From contig CAVSJA010000006.1 of NCBI GenBank assembly GCA_963728145.1, positions 620,001 through 684,000 on the forward strand: a stretch of 64,000 nucleotides of DNA, read 5' to 3'. Made by a program: the position numbers and the translations under genes. The DNA comes from CAVSJA01 sp963728145 (lineage in GTDB: Bacteria > Bacteroidota > Bacteroidia > Chitinophagales > Chitinophagaceae). The notes beneath the pieces were generated by a model, which did not search any database, was not told where the DNA came from, and saw only the letters and a program-made list of their open reading frames with translations. Each line of letters starts with the position of its first letter. Position 1 is the first letter of the stretch. This document shows, piece after piece, positions 36,421 to 44,175 of this stretch.

Positions 36421-37032
36421 TCAACGACCAGTCGCCTTCAACACCACTATATCCTTCTTCCTCCGATCATCATAAGTCTTCTTAATGATATAGTGCCATT
36501 GTTTCTCGGATACGTCTACGAAGAAAACCTCGCCGAGTTTGTGCGCCTCAACGGCATCCTGGAATTCTTTGGGAAAAGAGTATTCTCCGTAAAACCAGCC
36601 GGTATCTCCCTTGGTCTTATTCCCATCCATGGTGTATTGATCGGAGAGCTGTTCGATAGGCGTTCCGGCGTTTAACTTAGCTACAATGATTTTCTTTAGA
36701 CTATCGACCTCTGAGACGGACAGACTTCCCCCATCCAGGAAAATATAATTTGCACGAAAGTCGACGGTATCCTTTGCCTCGATCACTTTATAGGTCGTGT
36801 AGCCGACGGCAAAAATATCGCCCTTCTTTTGACGCAATAATCTTTTGTCAATGAGAGTTGTATCCTTGCCCATCGATAAATTAAGGAGCTCGGGCTTGAG
36901 CGGCGCATTAGCATTAATCCATGCCTGCGCTTGCGGAACCGTCGTGATCTTTTCAAATTGATCTCGAACGGTCGCCTGGCCGAATATCGTTGCTGAAGAA
37001 AGCAGAAATAATGCTGCAATGATGATTTTCAT
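36421..37032 (-). CDS. secreted parvulin-type peptidyl-prolyl isomerase-like protein
   Basis: 203 aa with a signal peptide (~1-19, ending TIFGQ). Residues ~90-200 resemble a PpiC/parvulin domain: FRANYIFLDGGSLSVSEVDS, VAKLNAGTPIEQLSDQYTMD, KGDTGWFYGEYSFPKEFQDA and LGEVFFVDVSEKQWHYIIKK. The G-x-x-G-W-F block and the Phe-rich stretch fit the parvulin core. N-terminal ~70 residues are unassigned. Probably helps fold exported proteins. It stands alone among repeat-rich spacers. Confidence 0.75.
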   Translation of the reverse strand: MKIIIAALFLLSSATIFGQATVRDQFEKITTVPQAQAWINANAPLKPELLNLSMGKDTTLIDKRLLRQKKGDIFAVGYTTYKVIEAKDTVDFRANYIFLDGGSLSVSEVDSLKKIIVAKLNAGTPIEQLSDQYTMDGNKTKGDTGWFYGEYSFPKEFQDAVEAHKLGEVFFVDVSEKQWHYIIKKTYDDRRKKDIVVLKATGR

Positions 37033-37154
37033 GATCTTATTTTATTCTTTATTCTGTTGATTATTAGTAATACTCAGGTTTCGTACCAAAAGTTGGGAAC
37101 CCCTAAAATACTATTTTTTTATAGCAAGACGATTTGACGGTACCTGCTTAACCG

Positions 37155-37319
37155 TTACATTTTGTTAATTATTTGCAAGGAAATTTCCCAGGATTCCAGG
37201 AGTCCCCAGTCAGGTCGGGAATTGACCCAGATCTTGAACGCCTTCCCGTTGAGCTTCAACCGATTTTCATAGAGTTCCCGCAGAGTCTCCCCCAGCAGGG
37301 ACTTCAAATTAGACGCATC
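37155..37319 (-). pseudogene. possible 3' remnant of an unknown gene
   Basis: A 54-codon open frame with no start codon. The coding-like stretch includes ELYENRLKLNGKAFKIWVN and SRPDWGLLESWEISLQIINK before TAA at 37155-37157. Composition (Trp, ordered amphipathic pattern) looks like protein, but no family is recognised. Its 5' part overlaps REP-like hairpin R1 and is preceded by an in-frame stop, as if the repeat had replaced the rest of the gene. Could be chance. Confidence 0.35.
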
Positions 37320-37353
37320 TTACGGGGGGACTCTGCGCTTCGCGATTAGCGAG
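37277..37353 (-). repeat. REP-like hairpin R1
   Basis: Arms CGCAGAGTCTCCCCC (37279-37293) and GGGGGGACTCTGCG (37324-37337) enclose a 30-nt loop; the head motif GCGATTAGCGAG follows. First of five copies in the window. Confidence 0.8.
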
Positions 37354-37455
37354 GAGTAGTCCGCAAAATATGCATTGAGCCAATCTGCAAATGGCTTCAA
37401 ACATTACAAGCTTCCTACGTTGTTAGAACCATGACCTTCAGCCCTGCTGGCAAAA

Positions 37456-37519
37456 GCAGAGTCCCCGCGTAAGATTCCTGATGTTTGGAATCCCTGTTGC
37501 GGGAGACTCTGCGGGGACT
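37456..37519 (+). repeat. REP-like hairpin R2
   Basis: Arms GCAGAGTCCCCGC (37456-37468) and GCGGGAGACTCTGC (37499-37512). Opposite orientation to R1, with which it forms an inverted pair. The head motif CGCTAATCGCG is missing here. Confidence 0.75.
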
Positions 37520-37565
37520 CTTCGTAAATTGTAATCCCGATAATTATCGGGAGTAAATCATTTTT

Positions 37566-38399
37566 ATGAGGTGGATTACCCGCGAACGACCAAAGATCGA
37601 TCGAATTGCCTGTCCCTGGTTGATCAAGCGATTTATCGATAAAGATGCAGAGATCATCTATGCGCCGTTCGAGGAAATAAGGACGAAGGCAAAAAAGCTG
37701 AATGCTATTCCATTTGATGTGCCGGAAGTAGAATACAGTCATTATAAAGATGAATGCACCTTTGATTACTTTTTAAAAAAACATCAGTTAGATGATCCGG
37801 CGCTCAAAGCTATAGCTGTTATCGTAAGGGCAGCTGACACGGACCGGCACGATCTTGCGGCACAGGCATCTGGCCTTTGGGCTATATCGGTCGGATTGGC
37901 CCACGATAATAATTCAGATGATAAATTGTTGGAAAAAGGAATAATGATCTATGATGCATTGTACAACTGGGCAAAGTATCACAAGAATGAAAAACATACC
38001 CAGAATCCTACAGAACAATTATTGATTTCAATACTCGAGAAATACCTGAAACAAAAACATTCAAAGGGAATCCCCGCCTGGGCAAAGGAACTCAAAGAAT
38101 TAATCCAGGACCAGGTTGACACGAATATTAGCCTAAAACAGATGTCACAAGACCTTGAAATCAATCCAGCGTATTTATCGCGTGAGTTTTCAAAATACTT
38201 TGATAACCTTTCTTTCGGCGAATATATTCGCAAACTACGAATTGAAAAGGCGATCGGATATCTGAATATTTCAACTTACTCGCTTACAAAAATTGCCTAT
38301 CTCACCGGCTTTTCCGATCAAAGCCATTTCACAAGAATTTTCAAAAAAGAGACAGGACAAAATCCTTCTGCCTACAGAAAAAAATTGCAGAAAAAGTAA
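37566..38399 (+). CDS. ChrB-domain / AraC-type HTH fusion, likely chromate-responsive regulator
   Basis: 277 aa. Residues ~1-140 are a chromate-resistance ChrB C-terminal-type domain (MRWITRERPKIDRIACPWLI, FDVPEVEYSHYKDECTFDYF, ADTDRHDLAAQASGLWAIS). Residues ~165-277 are an AraC-family double HTH (SLKQMSQDLEINPAYLSREF, IEKAIGYLNISTYSLTKIAY, GFSDQSHFTRIFKKETGQNP). The first domain is a clear paralogue of the free-standing ChrB at 39486. Known ChrB proteins regulate or assist ChrA; an AraC fusion suggests the ChrB fold has become the sensor of a DNA-binding activator. It leads the cluster that ends in chrA. Confidence 0.85.
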   Translation: MRWITRERPKIDRIACPWLIKRFIDKDAEIIYAPFEEIRTKAKKLNAIPFDVPEVEYSHYKDECTFDYFLKKHQLDDPALKAIAVIVRAADTDRHDLAAQASGLWAISVGLAHDNNSDDKLLEKGIMIYDALYNWAKYHKNEKHTQNPTEQLLISILEKYLKQKHSKGIPAWAKELKELIQDQVDTNISLKQMSQDLEINPAYLSREFSKYFDNLSFGEYIRKLRIEKAIGYLNISTYSLTKIAYLTGFSDQSHFTRIFKKETGQNPSAYRKKLQKK

Positions 38400-38473
38400 A
38401 GCCTATACAAAAAGTAAGTTTCGTTCTATTCCTGGAGTTTCAACAATGCTAATATTGTGTCTTAATATTCGAA

Positions 38474-39475
38474 ATGGAATCAACAGACACATTATTGTTG
38501 AAGCGAAATGATATCGCTTCCCTATTGAAAATAGAAGAATGCATGAACGCGGTGGAGGAGGCGTTCAGTTTGTACGCCAAAGGGAAAGTATTGCCACCGA
38601 AAGTTCTGGGACTTCATAACCAAGATGGGGGAATTCATGTCAAGGCTGGAATGGGGAAATATTTTGTTACCAAAGTCAATGCAAATTTTTCCGAAAATCC
38701 AAAACGATTCGGTCTGCCCACGATACAGGGAGTAATTGTTCTTAATGATTCGAATAACGGACGACTGCTTGCCCTGATGGATACAATTGAACTTACGATT
38801 ATCCGGACAGGCGCGGCTACTGGAATTGCTGCAAAATGGTTGGCTCCCGAACAGTCAAAGGTGGTGACGATCTGTGGTTGTGGAAACCAGGGCAGAATTT
38901 CATTGAAAGCTTTAATGCAAGTAAGAAAGATTGAGCAAGTCTTTGCTTTTGATCTTGATCCTGATCAGGTTGAAAGATTTGCGATTGAATTTCAAAATCA
39001 AGCGGAGATTATTCCAATCGATATTAGTGATCTCAATTCAGCGCTGAGAAAGAGTAAGATCATTGTTTCCTGTACAAGTTCTAAGAAACCATTTATACAC
39101 AAGGAAGACATTCTCCCAGGAGCTTTTATTGCAGCAGTGGGAGCTGACCACGAAGACAAACAAGAACTGTTTCCTTCCTTGCTTGCTGTTAGTAAAGTAG
39201 TAACCGATCTAACAGCGCAGTGTGCGACGATGGGAGAACTGCACCATGCAATTAAAGATAAGTTGATAAAAGTGGATAATGTCTATGCAGAGTTGGGTGA
39301 AATCATCGCAGGTCAAAAAGCGGGAAGGAATTCGGAAAAGGAAATTATCATCTTCGATAGCACAGGTACCGCCCTTCAGGATGTCGCGGCTGCTTCAATA
39401 GTTTATGAAAAGGCGTTGGCTTTGGGAATTGGAAGCAGGCTGAACTTCTCCGAACAAAACTTAGTTCACGTTTAA
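38474..39475 (+). CDS. ornithine cyclodeaminase / mu-crystallin family protein
   Basis: 333 aa. IEECMNAVEEAFSLYAKGKV (~16-35), IHVKAGMGKYFVTKVNANF (~51-70, substrate Lys), LALMDTIELTIIRTGAATGI (~100-118), the Rossmann stretch VVTICGCGNQGRISLKAL (~129-146) and GAFIAAVGADHEDKQEL (~216-232) are hallmarks of the family. Members are NAD(P)-dependent cyclodeaminases, alanine dehydrogenases or imine reductases. Why one lies between two chromate genes is unclear; it could supply reduction or be unrelated. ATG at 38474; gap of 74 bp after the ChrB-AraC gene. Confidence 0.88.
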   Translation: MESTDTLLLKRNDIASLLKIEECMNAVEEAFSLYAKGKVLPPKVLGLHNQDGGIHVKAGMGKYFVTKVNANFSENPKRFGLPTIQGVIVLNDSNNGRLLALMDTIELTIIRTGAATGIAAKWLAPEQSKVVTICGCGNQGRISLKALMQVRKIEQVFAFDLDPDQVERFAIEFQNQAEIIPIDISDLNSALRKSKIIVSCTSSKKPFIHKEDILPGAFIAAVGADHEDKQELFPSLLAVSKVVTDLTAQCATMGELHHAIKDKLIKVDNVYAELGEIIAGQKAGRNSEKEIIIFDSTGTALQDVAAASIVYEKALALGIGSRLNFSEQNLVHV

Positions 39476-39485
39476 TCGCATTTAA

Positions 39486-39941
39486 ATGAAATGGATTACC
39501 AGGGAAAGACCAAAGATCGACCGGATCGCCTGTCCGTGGTTGATTAAGCGCTTCGTTGATAAGGAAGCCGAGTTTATATATGTTCCGGCGCAGGAAGTTT
39601 TTTCGGAAGCTGGAAGGCTTAATGCAATTCCATATGATATTCCCGGAGCCGAGTATTCGCATTATGAAGATCAATGCACATTTGACTTTATCGTGAAGAA
39701 ACATTCGATAAATGATGAAGCAATTGATCAAATTGCTGTGATTGTTAGAGGAGCGGATACGCATCGATTCGACCTCGCGGAACAATCGGCTGGTCTTTGG
39801 GCAATATCCGCCGGACTTTCTGTCAATTATTCAAATGATTTGGAACAGCTGGAGATTGGAATGAAGATTTATGATGCATTATATAGTTGGGCCAAATATG
39901 CTACGCAAGAAATTCATACCTGGAAAGAAACGATCAAATAA
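39486..39941 (+). CDS. chrB: chromate resistance protein, ChrB C-terminal domain type
   Basis: 151 aa. WITRERPKIDRIACPWLIKR, YDIPGAEYSHYEDQCTFDF, RGADTHRFDLAEQSAGLWAI match the ChrB domain. The N-terminal ChrB segment found in longer proteobacterial ChrB is absent. Strongly similar to the first half of the gene at 37566 at both DNA and protein level, so one arose from the other. Only 10 bp after the cyclodeaminase-like gene and 13 bp before chrA, so it is co-transcribed with both. Confidence 0.87.
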   Translation: MKWITRERPKIDRIACPWLIKRFVDKEAEFIYVPAQEVFSEAGRLNAIPYDIPGAEYSHYEDQCTFDFIVKKHSINDEAIDQIAVIVRGADTHRFDLAEQSAGLWAISAGLSVNYSNDLEQLEIGMKIYDALYSWAKYATQEIHTWKETIK

Positions 39942-39954
39942 TTATTAAATCCAA

Positions 39955-41118
39955 TTGCTGCCGGTATTCAAAGAAAAGCTTTCGATTAACTACACGCTTC
40001 GCGACCTGGTTCTATACTTCTTGAAACTAGGAACCATCGGTTTTGGAGGGCCTGTCGCATTGGTAGGTTATATGCATCGTGACCTTGTTGAAAGAAAAAA
40101 ATGGATCAGTGAAGAGGATTACAGAGAGGGCCTAACGCTTGCTCAATTGGCACCCGGACCATTGGCCGCACAACTAGCCATCTATATTGGTTACGTTCAC
40201 TACAAGATTCTCGGCGCTACGATTGCTGGACTTGCGTTTATTCTTCCTTCATTCTTAATGGTCCTCGCAATTGGATACTCCTACGTTCAGTTTGGAGGTT
40301 TACCCTGGATGCAAGCCGTATTTTATGGTGTAGGTTCTGCTGTGATTGGAATAATGGCGATCAGTAGTTATCGACTCACTAAAAAGACTATTGGCAAAGA
40401 TTTGTTGTTTTGGATAATTTTTGCTGCATTGGCTGTTGTTACTTTTTTAACTGAGCATGAAAACATCTGGCTAATCCTGGCCTCAGGAATTATTGTATGG
40501 TTTGTTAAGGTTCCCCCGAAATTCATCAATACCCATCAACATTTATTCTATCCTTTCATTCTTCAAATCAGCAATCATAGCCTATTGGACGACAAGATGA
40601 TTCAAATGGCCTGGTTTTTTTTGAAAGCAGGCGCATTCATATTTGGAAGCGGGTTAGCAATTGTTCCATTTTTATATGGGGGCCTGGTAAATGAATATCA
40701 TTGGTTGAATGAACAACAATTCCTTGATGCGGTTGCAGTGGCAATGATCACTCCCGGGCCTGTTGTAATCACAGTTGGATTCATTGGCTATTTGATTGGT
40801 GGGTTTGAAGGCGCAGTAGTCGCGGCCCTCGCAACCTTTCTCCCCTGTTATCTGTTTACTATCATTCCTGCTCCTTATTTTAAGAAATATGGAAAGCATC
40901 CCGGCATCAAAGCTTTTATCAATGGAGTTACTACAGCTGCAATCGGCGCGATTGCAGGCGCTGTGTTAGTCCTGGGTAAAAGGCAGTTAATTGATATTCC
41001 ATCAGCAATTATTTGTTTGGCAGTAATTTTGATTTTGTTTTTGGTCAAACGAATTCAGGAACCTTTGATAATAATTATAGCTGCATTGGTTGGAGTGCTG
41101 TTGAAGACCTTAACTTAA
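39955..41118 (+). CDS. chrA: chromate transporter ChrA
   Basis: 387 aa, two homologous CHR halves of about six helices each. Half 1 has FLKLGTIGFGGPVALVGYMH and GLTLAQLAPGPLAAQLAIYI. Half 2 has FLKAGAFIFGSGLAIVPFLY and AVAMITPGPVVITVGFIGYL. The paired G-F-G-G-P and P-G-P motifs are family signatures. ChrA exports chromate across the inner membrane. The start must be TTG at 39955, because an in-frame stop lies only two codons upstream and no ATG occurs before the first conserved helix. Confidence 0.93.
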   Translation: MLPVFKEKLSINYTLRDLVLYFLKLGTIGFGGPVALVGYMHRDLVERKKWISEEDYREGLTLAQLAPGPLAAQLAIYIGYVHYKILGATIAGLAFILPSFLMVLAIGYSYVQFGGLPWMQAVFYGVGSAVIGIMAISSYRLTKKTIGKDLLFWIIFAALAVVTFLTEHENIWLILASGIIVWFVKVPPKFINTHQHLFYPFILQISNHSLLDDKMIQMAWFFLKAGAFIFGSGLAIVPFLYGGLVNEYHWLNEQQFLDAVAVAMITPGPVVITVGFIGYLIGGFEGAVVAALATFLPCYLFTIIPAPYFKKYGKHPGIKAFINGVTTAAIGAIAGAVLVLGKRQLIDIPSAIICLAVILILFLVKRIQEPLIIIIAALVGVLLKTLT

Positions 41119-41198
41119 TAGTCCTAAACTCAAATTCAATGTCATGAATGCTGCAACGATTTCCTGAACCTGATTGTCATCGTTTTTAAAATGGTATT

Positions 41199-41588
41199 AT
41201 GAAGGCTATCTTGCTTGTTTTCCTTGCATTCGTATTTTTTTCTTGCAAGAAAGAACAGCTTCGAGATGATATAGCCGGCACCTGGGAGTACGAAAAATAC
41301 TTTGGAGAGGCTCAGTTGCCTCCTTTACCACCCGGCAATGGCAAGATTATCGTTTTGTATGAATCTGGGAGATTTGAAAGGTGGCAACACGATACCCTGG
41401 TATTTAAGGGTGAATATAAGCTCAAAAAGAAAAAGGATTGCTACCCGGGGGGCGGAGACTTTGCAATGAGAACCAATGAAACTAATTCTAGCGATCTTTT
41501 TGTCAGCCTGGTCGAAGGAAAACTTATGTTAGGTACATCAAATTGCTATACGGATCCCTCAACTACAGTTTATAGGAGGTTGAAATGA
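41199..41588 (+). CDS. small lipocalin-like lipoprotein
   Basis: 129 aa. Signal with lipobox LAFVFFSC (Cys16) predicts a lipoprotein. The mature part starts IAGTWEYEKYFG, as in lipocalin-like proteins of Bacteroidota, and has strands IIVLYESGRFERW, FKGEYKLKKKKD and FVSLVEGKLMLG. Two further Cys may form a disulfide. It follows chrA by 80 bp; a link to chromate is not evident. Confidence 0.7.
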   Translation: MKAILLVFLAFVFFSCKKEQLRDDIAGTWEYEKYFGEAQLPPLPPGNGKIIVLYESGRFERWQHDTLVFKGEYKLKKKKDCYPGGGDFAMRTNETNSSDLFVSLVEGKLMLGTSNCYTDPSTTVYRRLK

Positions 41589-41607
41589 TGACCCTTTGCC
41601 CTCTGAC

Positions 41608-41690
41608 GTCCCCGCAGAGTCTCCCCCCAGCACGCACTCCAAAAATTTACGCAACTTACGGGGGAACTCTGCGAGCTGTGCGACTAGCAC
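41608..41690 (-). repeat. REP-like hairpin R3, left flank of the RAYT gene
   Basis: Arms CGCAGAGTCTCCCCCC (41613-41628) and CGGGGGAACTCTGCG (41659-41673), loop of 30 nt, then the head GCGACTAGCAC. Similarity to R5 (on the other strand) continues another ~45 bp past the hairpin (GACGAATT, CTTCGAA, AAAACAATTTTT), up to the end of the transposase gene. Confidence 0.85.
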
Positions 41691-41738
41691 CGACGAATTA
41701 GACCTTCGAACGAAAGCAAATCAGAAAACAATTTTTAA

Positions 41739-42286
41739 CTACGGTTTGCCTCTTGTCAAATCAATATCCTCCAATTCCATATAATTCATGACCGGATAAA
41801 TTCCCTGTATCCCTGTTTCATAAAATTTCGCAGAACTGTGAACATAATCAACCGGATCTTTAGCCAGATTCCATTTTCCTGAGCAAGGGTTGTTATGTAT
41901 ATACTCTAATTTTTGCTCAATAAAATCAACTGAATAACATTCTTTACAATCAAAAGTTGGTTCAAATACCTGATGAATTGTTTCAGTAGATCAAATTCTT
42001 CCCGCTTCTTGAGCTCTTTTACAATATCATAGGCCATGAATCTTTTCATTGTGCCTAATCTGTCATTGATAACAATATCATTGTTTACGAAGGCAATGAG
42101 CGCGTGCAAATGATTTGGCATAACAACATAGCCATTTATGAAATGGCCTTCTTTTTTCAAAACGTCGAATTGTTTATAGACCAAATCGTAGCCATTAATG
42201 ATATCAAAAAGATTTATCCATTTGTGACAAGTCATTGTTATAAAGAATAATCCATCTGTTTAGGTGATTTGTTCACGTACACTCAT
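41739..42286 (-). pseudogene. REP-associated tyrosine transposase (RAYT/IS200-like), decayed
   Basis: The frame starting at 42235 reads TCHKWINLFDIINGYDLV, then GYVVMPNHLHALIAFVN with the HUH metal motif (H-L-H) and TMKRFMAYDIVKEL with the candidate catalytic Tyr. A frameshift near 41975 (restoring one C would fix it) moves the rest to another frame: CYSVDFIEQKLEYIHNNPCS, KWNLAKDPVDYVHSSAKFYE, ending RGKP and TAG at 41739. Upstream, the same frame runs to an ATG at 42284-42286 but has TAA at codon 9. So the active-site core is present, but a nonsense codon and a frameshift interrupt it. REP-like hairpins lie on both sides in inverted orientation. Such enzymes cut and paste REP single strands in other phyla. 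Confidence 0.85.
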
Positions 42287-42430
42287 TGATTTTCCATTTA
42301 AAAGCAATATTTGAGATTTCTTGTGATTGGAAAATGAGGTTTTAGCGGTATGAAAATGTTTTTTTCGGATTTTTAAATGGGGATTTAACGGCGAAGGATT
42401 CCAAGTGATTTATGAGTGCGAGATTGTCAG

Positions 42431-42517
42431 CGCTATTCGCGCAGCTCGCAGAGTCCCCCCGTAAGTTTCACAATTTTTTGGAGTGCGTGCTGGGGGAGAC
42501 TCTGCTGTGACGTCTGA
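42431..42517 (+). repeat. REP-like hairpin R4, right flank of the RAYT gene
   Basis: Head CGCTATTCGCGCAGCTCGCA, arm GCAGAGTCCCCCC, loop GTAAGTTTCAC...GTGCTG, arm GGGGGAGACTCTGC. Inverted relative to R3 across the transposase gene; even the segment CGCAGAGCTGC-like next to the stem matches. Confidence 0.85.
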
Positions 42518-42568
42518 GAGAAAAATTGTTTTTTGAATTGTTTTGATTCGAAGCCTTGAATTCGTCAA

Positions 42569-42647
42569 CGCTAATCGCGCAGGCGCAGAGTCCCCCGTAA
42601 GTTGCGTGAAAATTTGGAGAGCGTGTTGGGGGAGACTCTGCGGGGAC
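42569..42647 (+). repeat. REP-like hairpin R5
   Basis: Head CGCTAATCGCG, arm GCAGAGTCCCCC, loop, arm GGGGGAGACTCTGCGGGGA. Same orientation as R4. It ends 5 bp from the stop codon of the GH105 gene on the minus strand and may act as its 3' hairpin. Confidence 0.85.
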
Positions 42648-42652
42648 CTATA

Positions 42653-43780
42653 TCATTTCATTTTATATATCTCCGTCCCCGCCAACAAAAAACATCCCAA
42701 CCCATAATCTTCGAAGTCAGGTGTGCTTTCAAAAGTGACAGGCTGACCATCCTTCGGTTCCTTACCCGTCCCCTGAACATAACCAAGTTTTCCGCCGGGA
42801 TGAACAGCTTCCTTACTCATCGCATTCCATGCTTTCACAATTGATGGCTTGTATGTTTTTTTATCGAGAATATTATTATTGATGCCCCAGGCAAATCCAT
42901 AAATAAATAATGATGTACCGGATACTTCTTTCCCGCCAAAATGAGTTTCATCTGTTAGACTCGCATTCCAATATCCATCGCCCCGTTGCAAAGGCAAAAG
43001 CGCTGCGCACATATCTTTATAATCTTGCAGGTATTCTGCATAGTGCGGATCTGACTTGGGCAGGGCCTGCAATGTTCTTACCAATGCTGCGACCACCCAT
43101 CCATTTCCACGGCTCCAGTAGCAATTTGCACCAGCCGGTGTTTTATAAGGTGGTACAAAGTCCTTGTCTCTCCACCAAAGCTTTTCCTGTTGATTGAACA
43201 GACCATTTCCTCCATGACTGAATTTGGTAAAAGCATACATCTCGTGCATTCTTCTGAAATAACTTGTATCATTGAATAGATTACCAAGCTTTACAAATAC
43301 AGGCATTGCCATTTGCAGCGCATCGATCCAATTCCAGTCGTCGACCTTATTCGTTAGCATCATCGAATCAATCGAGGCTTTAATGTCTTGAATTCTTTCT
43401 GGATTTTTTTTGCCATCCAGCAAGTACATATCAATATAAGTTTGACCGCAGCACTGATTGTCGGCATTTCTCGTTTTAATGCCGCCTCGTAAACCCCATT
43501 TATGCTTTTCGCCCCACTGCAGGGCGTAATCATAGTAAGACTTTTGCCTATCGACCTGGTAAAGTGCCATCAGGCCCTCATAATAAACAGCTCTTGTCCA
43601 GATATTGCTTGGTCTTTCAATATTGGTGAATATTGATTTGCCTGCATCGGGCCATTTGTCCATGAAATACTGGTTAGTGATCCGCATGGTCTTGAGAATC
43701 TTTTTCTTTCCGGGTAATTGCTGGGTTTGAACTGTAAATGCGGCAAGGATCGCAATCAGGAAAATGATAGATTTCTTCAT
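42653..43780 (-). CDS. secreted GH105 unsaturated (rhamno)galacturonyl hydrolase
   Basis: 375 aa with a signal peptide (~1-20, ending TVQTQQ). An (alpha/alpha)6 barrel: AGKSIFTNIERPSNIWTRAV, GLMALYQVDRQKSYYDYALQ, NADNQCCGQTYIDMYLL, WNWIDALQMAMPVFVKLGN with the Asp expected to protonate the unsaturated sugar, and YWSRGNGWVVAALVRTLQAL. GH105 removes the 4,5-unsaturated uronic acid left by pectate or rhamnogalacturonan lyases. It is divergent from susC and shares a 395-bp spacer with it, so it belongs to this locus. Confidence 0.9.
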   Translation of the reverse strand: MKKSIIFLIAILAAFTVQTQQLPGKKKILKTMRITNQYFMDKWPDAGKSIFTNIERPSNIWTRAVYYEGLMALYQVDRQKSYYDYALQWGEKHKWGLRGGIKTRNADNQCCGQTYIDMYLLDGKKNPERIQDIKASIDSMMLTNKVDDWNWIDALQMAMPVFVKLGNLFNDTSYFRRMHEMYAFTKFSHGGNGLFNQQEKLWWRDKDFVPPYKTPAGANCYWSRGNGWVVAALVRTLQALPKSDPHYAEYLQDYKDMCAALLPLQRGDGYWNASLTDETHFGGKEVSGTSLFIYGFAWGINNNILDKKTYKPSIVKAWNAMSKEAVHPGGKLGYVQGTGKEPKDGQPVTFESTPDFEDYGLGCFLLAGTEIYKMK

Positions 43781-43860
43781 ATGAAGCGTGTCTGGATAAT
43801 TTGAGAACCGATATTAATTTAATTCTGTGGCGGCAGCATCCTGCTTTGTCCTGAAAGACT

Positions 43861-43988
43861 GAACAGAAGAACAGAGGAACAGCAGAACAGAAGAACAGAA
43901 GAACAGAAGAACAGCGGAACAGCAGAACAGCAGAACAGTAGAATAGCGGAACAGTAGAACATCATAATAGAGGAGCGGATGAACAAGG
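43861..43988 (+). repeat. octamer tandem repeat array 1 (GAACAGNN)
   Basis: Twelve near-perfect 8-bp units GAACAGNN (NN = AA, AG, CA, CG, TA) from 43861, then four decayed units to 43988. It lies between the GH105 and susC starts, 187 bp before susC. No CRISPR-like spacers. The rest of 43781-44175 shows no clear promoter or operator. Confidence 0.92.
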
Positions 43989-44175
43989 GTTAAATTCTGG
44001 GAAATCGTTAGTCTATTCCTTCAATTTAATGAGTGTTTAGTCGCTCAAAGTCAGGTAGAAAAATTTTCCGGGAACGATTGCGTAACTTTTTATCAAATTC
44101 AGGATGGCGCAGGATGATAATGCAGGCACGGCCATTTAATTTAATCTTAATTTTCAAACACTAACTGCCTGCTAT

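Noticed and set aside
43861..43988. Possible CRISPR array
   Set aside because: The unit is 8 bp with no spacers, and no cas genes are near.
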